Below, one piece after another: positions 6,141-11,934 of a stretch of DNA of 11,934 nt. Numbering within the stretch: position 1 is the stretch's first letter; each line of letters begins with the position of its first letter. The notes beneath the pieces were generated by a model that was given only the letters and a program-made list of their open reading frames with translations, ran no database searches and was not told the DNA's origin. This DNA comes from Candidatus Delongbacteria bacterium (GTDB lineage Bacteria > Delongbacteria > UBA4055), in assembly GCA_027858795.1 (NCBI GenBank), contig JAQICF010000030.1, positions 1-11,934 of the forward strand, read 5' to 3'. A program made the translations under genes and the position numbers.

Positions 6141-7457
6141 CTACTTCATATCATTGTTTTTATACGTAATAATGTCACTAGAAATGTTTTTAATGTCAAG
6201 CATTACTTTTTCTAAATCAAAATTCGTAAATTTGCGATGTTTCAGAATGATTTTACCGTTAATGATCACTGTATCCACATCACTTCCGTTAGCAGAATAA
6301 GTTAAATGTGAGTATGGGTTATACATAGGCGTTAAATGAGGTTTATTAATATCTATTATTATTAAATCTGCTTTTTTCCCGACCTCCAACGATCCGACAA
6401 TATTATCTATGCCTAGAACCTTAGCACCATTTATTGTCCCCATTCTTAATACTTCTTTTGCGTTCATGAGTGTAGAATCATTATTCACGGCTTTATGTAT
6501 CTTTACAGTAAGGCTCATTTCTTCGAACATATCCATATTATTATTACTTGCAGGTCCATCAGTACCAAGCGAAACAGTCAATCCTTTTTTTATCATCTTT
6601 GGTACTTCTGCAATACCACTCGCTAGTTTCAAATTGCTTTCAGGTGAATTGACAATTCCAACATTCCTCATCTTCAGGATATCCATATCATTGTTAGTCA
6701 AATGAACGCAATGAACAGCAATAGTTTTGTCATTAAGGAAATTAATGCTGTCAAGATATTCAACAGGTGTCATTCCAGTTCTTTTTTTAATCATTTCAAC
6801 TTCATCAATAGTTTCAGATATATGAATATGTACAGGAAGCCCTTTTTCGTCGGATAGTTTTTTAATTCTTTTCAAGAGTTCCTTACTGCAAGAATAAGGT
6901 GAATGTGGTACGATAGATGGAATTATTAGATCATCACTTTCATATTCGTTAATAAACTCTAGAAAATATTCTTCAGAGGTTTTTTTCACAGATGCAGGAA
7001 AGTCGATAACAGCTTCACCAAGAACGGCTCTCATTCCTATGTCCTTACAATTTTCCGCAGTAGCACCTGTAAAAAAATACATGTCATTAAAAGTTGTTGT
7101 TCCTGATAGGATCATCTCAGCGATTGCAAGTTTTGATGCAATTTTAATATTTTTCTCCGTAACAAATTTATCTTCAAGCGGCCAAATATAATTATTCAAC
7201 CAATTCATCAGAGCAAGATCGTCTGCAACACCGCGGAACATGGTCATTCCGGAATGTGTATGTGAGTTAATAAGTCCTGGCATAATAATATTATTTTTTG
7301 CATCAATTACTGTTTTGGAAGCCTTATCTGGTTTCTCTATTCCCAAAAATACAATTTTATCTTTCTCAATGCCGATGTAACAGTTCTCAAATGACTCCAT
7401 TGCATCATTCATAGTTAAAAGATTAGCGTTTTTTATTAAAATATCAAAATTGGGCAT
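6141..7457 (-). CDS. mtaD: 5'-methylthioadenosine/S-adenosylhomocysteine deaminase (amidohydrolase family)
   Basis: This is a metal-dependent amidohydrolase of the TM0936/MtaD group, which deaminates methylthioadenosine and S-adenosylhomocysteine to inosine forms, releasing ammonia in SAM-byproduct salvage. The 438-residue length is typical. Metal ligands are visible: H66 and H68 in PGLINSHTH, H212 in HIHISET with E215, H249 in AVHCVHL, and D300 in LGTDGPASN. The segment after HTH (MTMFRGVADDLALMNWL) and the N-terminal and C-terminal beta-sandwich parts (DILIKNANLLT at start, VGKKADLIIID near the end) are characteristic. Related deaminases acting on guanine, cytosine or chlorotriazines share the fold; the MTA/SAH assignment is by overall motif resemblance. 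AGGA at 7464-7467 is 6 nt before the ATG. It is first in a probable operon with a barrel protein and glutamine synthetase, and divergent from the C10 protease. Confidence 0.9.
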   Translation of the reverse strand: MPNFDILIKNANLLTMNDAMESFENCYIGIEKDKIVFLGIEKPDKASKTVIDAKNNIIMPGLINSHTHSGMTMFRGVADDLALMNWLNNYIWPLEDKFVTEKNIKIASKLAIAEMILSGTTTFNDMYFFTGATAENCKDIGMRAVLGEAVIDFPASVKKTSEEYFLEFINEYESDDLIIPSIVPHSPYSCSKELLKRIKKLSDEKGLPVHIHISETIDEVEMIKKRTGMTPVEYLDSINFLNDKTIAVHCVHLTNNDMDILKMRNVGIVNSPESNLKLASGIAEVPKMIKKGLTVSLGTDGPASNNNMDMFEEMSLTVKIHKAVNNDSTLMNAKEVLRMGTINGAKVLGIDNIVGSLEVGKKADLIIIDINKPHLTPMYNPYSHLTYSANGSDVDTVIINGKIILKHRKFTNFDLEKVMLDIKNISSDIITYKNNDMK

Positions 7458-7491
7458 AAGAAATCCTATATAATTTTTCAGTGCAGCTTAC

Positions 7492-7520
7492 ATTATAATA
7501 ATTAAAACCCATAAATGCAA
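7492..7520 (-). promoter_or_regulatory. predicted promoter of the mtaD-barrel-glnA operon
   Basis: On the minus strand TTGCAT (7515-7520, weak -35) and a perfect TATAAT (7492-7497) are 17 nt apart. The predicted start is 7485, giving a leader of about 28 nt. A weak -35 with a perfect -10 is typical of activator-dependent promoters, and a CRP-like site lies upstream. Confidence 0.5.
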
Positions 7521-7538
7521 AAGCATCTAATTTTATTT

Positions 7539-7554
7539 TGTGACATTTATCACT
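7539..7554. promoter_or_regulatory. CRP/FNR-family operator-like palindrome TGTGA-N6-TCACT
   Basis: TGTGA (7539-7543), CATTTA and TCACT (7550-7554) match the CRP consensus TGTGA-N6-TCACA at 9 of 10 core positions. The centre (7546.5) is 61.5 bp upstream of the mtaD start predicted from the -10 box, the classical class I activator position. Relative to the C10 protease promoter it is about 197 bp upstream, too far for direct class I or II activation. Confidence 0.4.
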
Positions 7555-7706
7555 GCGAAAATTAAAATAATAAATTATATTAAAGAAAATAAATGGAGAA
7601 AATCATGCAATCCAAAAAATTAAAAATTCAATTTCGATAAAAACTTACTAGTGTGGAAATTGATCGATTTGTTTAGCATAACATTAAGAAATAAAAAATT
7701 TTATAC

Positions 7707-7736
7707 TTGACAAAATTGCAAAAAATTTACTATTTT
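7707..7736 (+). promoter_or_regulatory. predicted promoter of the C10 protease gene
   Basis: A perfect TTGACA (7707-7712) is followed after 18 nt by TATTTT (7731-7736). The predicted start is near 7743, giving a leader of about 65 nt that ends in a strong AGGAGGGG (7798-7805) 2 nt before the ATG. The aligned core of that Shine-Dalgarno is a few bases further upstream of the start. Confidence 0.5.
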
Positions 7737-7807
7737 TACGTTCTGGTGAGAAAAACGAAAATTAAGTGTTACTAAAAAATGTAACTAAAACCTAAATAGG
7801 AGGGGAA

Positions 7808-10800
7808 ATGAAAAAACTCATAGTAATGTTGTTAGTGCTTACAGCGATGCTATCTGCAACTATTGTAGATTCAAGCAGAGCTCGAACAGTTGCTGAGAAT
7901 TACTACCAAAACTATGCGCCAACATCTGCCAAAGGCAATGTTGTGCAAAAAGTTTTAACAAAAGAGTATCTTGGACAGCCTACATGGTACGCTGTACAAT
8001 TTACAAAAGGTTTCGTACTGGTATCTGCTGAAGATAATGTAAGACCAATTCTTGGTTATTCATTCACAAGCACGATAGACGAAGACCTTTATAACATGAA
8101 TAATCCGTTCGTAAGAAAATTTTCGAACTACGACAAGCAGATCGTTCATGATATTAGAGAGCAAGGAATTGAAAGATCTGCTATGAAAGCAGAATGGAAA
8201 AATATTGAAAACAAGGTATTTCCTCAAAGTTCAGCGAAAGCTACTAAAGGACCTATCGTAGAAACTACTTGGGGACAGGGCTATCCTTTTGATGAGCTTG
8301 TTCCAGCAGGTGCTCCTGTGGGTTGTGTTGCTACTGCGATGCACCAGATCATGAGATTCCATCAAGGACCTGATTCTGGAATCGGAGCTAACGCATACAC
8401 TGATTTGTCAGGAGATATTACGGGATCACACTCTGTTGATTTCTCAATCCAAACTTACGATTGGAGTTTAATGCAAACTCTTAACGGAAGTGTTAGTAGC
8501 CAAGCAGAAGTAGATGAATGTTCAAAAATGGCTTATCACTTAGGTGTTTCAGTCGACATGGACTATAATTCAGGTGGTTCAGGTTCATATATGACTGATG
8601 CACTAACTGCTTTCCAAAATAATTGGAAATTTACAAATGCTAAACGTCAATATATGGGTACCGTTACTGATTCTTCACTTTACAGTGCAACTATCGTAGG
8701 TCAAATTGATTTAAACCAACCAATGGAATTTGCTGGCTCTTCAGTTGATGGTGGTCACGCATATGTTGTTGATGGTTATAATGTTGATGCTATTGCAGGT
8801 ATCTACCAATATCACTTTAATTGGGGATGGAGCGGATTATATGACGGTTGGTTTAGATTAGACGACCTAACTCCAGGTACTAGCTACTTTGGTGAAGCTC
8901 AAGAATTTTTATATGATCTTGACGTTGATGGTTTAATTGATCAAATGCCAGAACCTAATAATCTTTCTGGAGTTGTTGATACAGAAGGTAATATTAGTCT
9001 ATCATGGGATGCTCCTACAACAGTTGTTCCAATGGGAACACTTATTGACTACCTTATCTTTAGAGATGGTGTTCAAATTGGTAATGTTGGTGGAATTACA
9101 AGAACTTATACTGATAATGTACGTCCTGAAGGTGCTTACTCTTATGTAGTAAGAGCTGAGTATACTTTTCCAGATTCTTACGTTGGAAACTCTGTACCTT
9201 CAAATGCTTGGATAGGATCGGTTGTTGCTGACCCTAATTACCCAGTACCTTTGGGTATGGCAGCTACAAGCGTTCTTTACAATAGATCGAAAATTGACTT
9301 AGCATGGGCTAAACCTTTCATAGGTACAATATATGTTAATGATGATTTTGAAAGCAATGCACACTTTGATCTACCTGCAGGTTGGTGGCAAATGGGTTCT
9401 AACGATGCTATTCCTCCAAGTTCATGGTCAACTCTAGATCCAGCTATTGGTCTTCCTGGATTTGTTGCTATTGACAAGGCTGCTTACCCAGAGTTTGTTT
9501 TCCAGGGTAACCTTTCAGCTGGTGCAAATGGTGACGGTGAAGAGTTTACATACACATATCTATTAACTGACGCTAGCTTCACACTACCTGGTGGAGAAGG
9601 TGTAGTTGATTATTGGACAAAATACTATGCCGGTACTGAGCAGGGAGTATTTCTTTACTCAGGTACAGTAGGTGGAAGTCCTAACGGTAATATTGTAATG
9701 TTAAAAGAGTATACTACAGGTGATGAAACTTGGGCTCATGATGAAATCGACCTAGCACCTTACAGTGGTACATACAGATTTGGTTTTTATAAGCTAACAA
9801 TTGGTGGTGGATCACTTTTATGTTTTGATAACGTGGTACTTGGTGCTGATACTTATCCATTAGGTGATCAGCCAACAGGATATGAGATTTATTCTAATGG
9901 AGCACTAGATGCTACAGTAGGAATAACAGGATTGTCTGAAACTTACGAAGATAATGATTTTGATGATGGTTTGAATAATTACTATGTTAGAGCTATATAT
10001 GCAGGAAGCAACTATTCAATCGCATCTAATCCTTCATCAGCATGGATGGACGCAAATCCAGTGCCTAGTTACCTTGAAGGTACTTATGATGATGGAGTTA
10101 ATGAGAGTGATCTTAGTTGGTACTCTCCTGGTCACTATCCTCTTCACTGGTTCGGTTACGAGTGGGAAAATGATTCATGGAATTATAGAAGTTATTCTAC
10201 TTTTGGAACAGGTGATGTTTCAGTAAATAGAACTTATTACACAGCTGCAGAGTTCGGTATGGCTTATCCAGTTTATATAGAGCAATTAGCATCAGCTTGG
10301 TACGAAGACGTAGGAGTTGAAGACTGGGTGTCAAACAGTTTTACAATAGCTATAGGTACAGGAACAGAAGGATCTGAAGTATATCTTAATACTTCTGGTA
10401 ACTTAACTGCAATTGAAGATGGTACATGGGTAGATTATGTTCTTCCTTCTACTCTTACAATTAACGAAGATTGGTTCGTAGAAGTTACAATGGGTGATCC
10501 AGCATCAGGAACTCCAAATACTATGACAAATGTTCATGAAGAGGGAGTTGATCCTGATCAGTGGAATTCAGTAACTTACTGGTCTGGTGATGCTACAAAC
10601 GATCCTGGATGGTATGCAGTATTTTATGATACACCTTACGAATTTGAAGATTTTGCATTCCTTTGCTACGGTTATAACGATGCACCAACTATAACTAAGA
10701 CTGGTGTTGCTATACCAAGAAAACCAGTTGCATTTACTAGCATTAAGAGTGATAAAGATATTACACTTAATGATGTAAAAGCACTAGGTGAATTCCAACC

Positions 10801-11934
10801 TAAAACTCATGATCAAGCTAGAGTTCTTAGAACAGACGATAGTAAAGGTCTTCAGACTTATCAGGTGTGGAGAAATGATGCAAGATACGCAACTACTGCA
10901 GCAACAACTTATACAGATACAAACCCAGTAGTTGGCGATAATACTTATTACATTACAGCGATTTATGATAATCCTGTAGGTGAATCTACAGCAACAAATG
11001 AAGTTGTATTAGGTCCTCCACCTGTAATGGATGTTGTTAGCTCACTTGCTGAAACAGTTGCAGAAGCAAGTACTAAAGATGCTTCATTTGATATAAATAA
11101 TGTAGGTCTTGGTAACTTAGATTATACTGTTGCTTATGATTATGTAGGATTTGCAACACCAGGTGAGACACCACATTCTAATGACTTCAGTACATTCCCT
11201 GGAACTGGTTATACTAATACGGGGCAAGAACTATTTGACGATGGTGGTGGAACTGCAAGTGCTATCGGTACAAGAGACCTTGAATCTTATATACTGACAT
11301 CTCCTCAATTTGATACAACAGGTTTAGCAGCGGTAAACTTATCATTTGATCAGACATTATTCATCGGTGGTACTATTTCAGATGCAAATGTTGAGTACTA
11401 TGATGGATCTGGATGGGTTTCAGTTTGGTCTTCAACTGTTTCTTCTACCAGTACAGTTAGTGTACCTTTACCTAGTACTTCTGCAGTTACGCAGCTAAGA
11501 TTTAGTGCAAACCTTATCAGAGTAAATCCTGATTACACAGAAACATGGGAGATTGATAATATACTTGTTACTAGTTCTAATGTACCTTATTCATGGTTGT
11601 CTATAGCTAATCCAACAGGTACTGTTACTGGTAGTAGTACTAACGCTATCAATTACACTTGTAATACTGCTGGTCTTACTTTAGACTCAGTTTACGTTGC
11701 GAACGTTACAATTACATCAAATGATACAACAGCTTTATCTACTGTAATACCATTCACATTAACTGTTGGTAATACTGGTGGACCAATTATTCCTGCGGTA
11801 CCTGCAAATGTAGTAACAAGCATTGTAGGAACAGATCTAGTAATAGACTGGGATGATTCAGCTGATGCAACAGGATATGATGTTTATTCATCAGATGATC
11901 CTTATGGAACATTCACTTTAGTTACTGGTGTTAC
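7808..11934 (+). CDS. Secreted C10 (streptopain-like) cysteine protease with multi-domain C-terminal region, 3' end outside window
   Basis: The frame is open for 1375 codons and runs off the window. A signal peptide (MKK, core to about residue 20) is followed by a streptopain-type propeptide (about 22-115, including WYAVQF and GFVLVSAED). The C10 catalytic domain (about 140-365) has the nucleophile C173 in PVGCVATAMHQIM, the catalytic H317 in GGHAYVVDGY, and NWGWSG (337-342). The enzyme class cleaves proteins after propeptide removal outside the cell. Downstream modules: fibronectin III (about 382-473); a second fibronectin III split by a jelly-roll insert (about 508-683, DDFE near its start and FDNVVL at its end); a third unit whose halves (about 754-775 and 1014-1069) flank an unrecognised 240-residue insert; a BACON-like domain (about 1072-1325) split by another jelly-roll (1126-1255); and the start of a further fibronectin III (from about 1330). 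Such tails usually mediate anchoring or substrate binding. By eye it is less AT-rich than its neighbours. A C-terminal sorting signal, if any, lies outside. Confidence 0.93.
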   Translation, partial: MKKLIVMLLVLTAMLSATIVDSSRARTVAENYYQNYAPTSAKGNVVQKVLTKEYLGQPTWYAVQFTKGFVLVSAEDNVRPILGYSFTSTIDEDLYNMNNPFVRKFSNYDKQIVHDIREQGIERSAMKAEWKNIENKVFPQSSAKATKGPIVETTWGQGYPFDELVPAGAPVGCVATAMHQIMRFHQGPDSGIGANAYTDLSGDITGSHSVDFSIQTYDWSLMQTLNGSVSSQAEVDECSKMAYHLGVSVDMDYNSGGSGSYMTDALTAFQNNWKFTNAKRQYMGTVTDSSLYSATIVGQIDLNQPMEFAGSSVDGGHAYVVDGYNVDAIAGIYQYHFNWGWSGLYDGWFRLDDLTPGTSYFGEAQEFLYDLDVDGLIDQMPEPNNLSGVVDTEGNISLSWDAPTTVVPMGTLIDYLIFRDGVQIGNVGGITRTYTDNVRPEGAYSYVVRAEYTFPDSYVGNSVPSNAWIGSVVADPNYPVPLGMAATSVLYNRSKIDLAWAKPFIGTIYVNDDFESNAHFDLPAGWWQMGSNDAIPPSSWSTLDPAIGLPGFVAIDKAAYPEFVFQGNLSAGANGDGEEFTYTYLLTDASFTLPGGEGVVDYWTKYYAGTEQGVFLYSGTVGGSPNGNIVMLKEYTTGDETWAHDEIDLAPYSGTYRFGFYKLTIGGGSLLCFDNVVLGADTYPLGDQPTGYEIYSNGALDATVGITGLSETYEDNDFDDGLNNYYVRAIYAGSNYSIASNPSSAWMDANPVPSYLEGTYDDGVNESDLSWYSPGHYPLHWFGYEWENDSWNYRSYSTFGTGDVSVNRTYYTAAEFGMAYPVYIEQLASAWYEDVGVEDWVSNSFTIAIGTGTEGSEVYLNTSGNLTAIEDGTWVDYVLPSTLTINEDWFVEVTMGDPASGTPNTMTNVHEEGVDPDQWNSVTYWSGDATNDPGWYAVFYDTPYEFEDFAFLCYGYNDAPTITKTGVAIPRKPVAFTSIKSDKDITLNDVKALGEFQPKTHDQARVLRTDDSKGLQTYQVWRNDARYATTAATTYTDTNPVVGDNTYYITAIYDNPVGESTATNEVVLGPPPVMDVVSSLAETVAEASTKDASFDINNVGLGNLDYTVAYDYVGFATPGETPHSNDFSTFPGTGYTNTGQELFDDGGGTASAIGTRDLESYILTSPQFDTTGLAAVNLSFDQTLFIGGTISDANVEYYDGSGWVSVWSSTVSSTSTVSVPLPSTSAVTQLRFSANLIRVNPDYTETWEIDNILVTSSNVPYSWLSIANPTGTVTGSSTNAINYTCNTAGLTLDSVYVANVTITSNDTTALSTVIPFTLTVGNTGGPIIPAVPANVVTSIVGTDLVIDWDDSADATGYDVYSSDDPYGTFTLVTGV

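Larger units (their letters stand above)
7458..7807. other. 350-bp divergent intergenic region
   Basis: This very AT-rich stretch separates the divergent mtaD and C10 protease genes. It holds the mtaD promoter, the CRP-like palindrome and the protease promoter. In between, an 11-codon frame (7605-7640, MQSKKLKIQFR then TAA) is preceded by GGAG with good spacing. It may be chance, a leader peptide or the stump of a lost gene. Nothing resembling a riboswitch, tRNA or small RNA terminator was seen. Confidence 0.7.

Noticed and set aside
6409..6705. Plus-strand open frame inside mtaD
   Set aside because: It is antisense to the MtaD metal-site region, which is clearly the coding frame.
7515..7526. 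ATGC-AAAA-GCAT inverted repeat overlapping the mtaD -35
   Set aside because: The arms are only 4 bp; too short to claim as an operator.
8924..8942. DLDVDGLID as a dockerin or calcium-binding repeat after the catalytic domain
   Set aside because: Only one half-motif is present, without the second repeat or the spacing of a dockerin or EF-hand pair.
8937..10226. Short open frames (8937-9149, 9277-9477 minus, 9984-10226) within the protease region
   Set aside because: The main frame from 7808 is uninterrupted with coherent domains; these are out-of-frame shadows.
1..11934. Defence island, toxin-antitoxin pair, prophage, insertion sequence or CRISPR
   Set aside because: No integrase, transposase, Cas, restriction enzyme, toxin-like pair or regular spaced repeats were seen on either strand.

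Overview
The window looks like AT-rich chromosomal DNA from an uncultivated-type Gram-negative bacterium of the FCB group. A Cloacimonadota- or Delongbacteria-like genome is my best guess, at low confidence. The reasons are an outer-membrane beta-barrel, a lipoprotein next to lgt, a very large secreted C10 cysteine protease built from fibronectin type III and jelly-roll modules, and A/T-biased codon use. No rRNA, tRNA, CRISPR array, integrase or transposase was seen.

Layout, left to right. (a) 2-301, plus: the 3' end of a SUMF1/FGE-fold protein, ending at a bidirectional terminator. (b) 370-390: an isolated REP-like palindrome. (c) 403-2349, minus: dnaK, with a candidate sigma-54 (-24/-12) promoter upstream. 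(d) 2605-3938, plus: lgt, with a good sigma-70-type promoter, overlapping by 4 bp a small lipoprotein gene. (e) 3895-4095: the orphan C-terminal half of a fibronectin type III domain, probably the decayed tail of a lost secreted protein, closed by a strong bidirectional terminator. (f) 7457-4144, minus: a probable three-gene operon of mtaD-like deaminase, small outer-membrane barrel and glutamine synthetase. Its predicted promoter has a CRP/FNR-like palindrome centred at -61.5. (g) 7458-7807: a regulatory intergenic region between divergent genes. (h) 7808 to the window end, plus: the first 1375 codons of a streptopain-like (C10) protease. It is open throughout and continues beyond the window.

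How the genes fit together: dnaK (chaperone), lgt (lipoprotein lipidation), glutamine synthetase (ammonia assimilation) and mtaD (MTA/SAH salvage) are housekeeping functions. The accessory material is the large modular protease, the fibronectin remnant and the SUMF1-fold fragment. The deaminase releases ammonia and the synthetase fixes ammonia, so their linkage may be meaningful, but that is inference. I did not find a convincing new multi-gene system. The points most worth checking are the two candidate regulatory sites, the fibronectin remnant, and the way jelly-roll modules appear to be inserted inside fibronectin and BACON-like domains of the protease.
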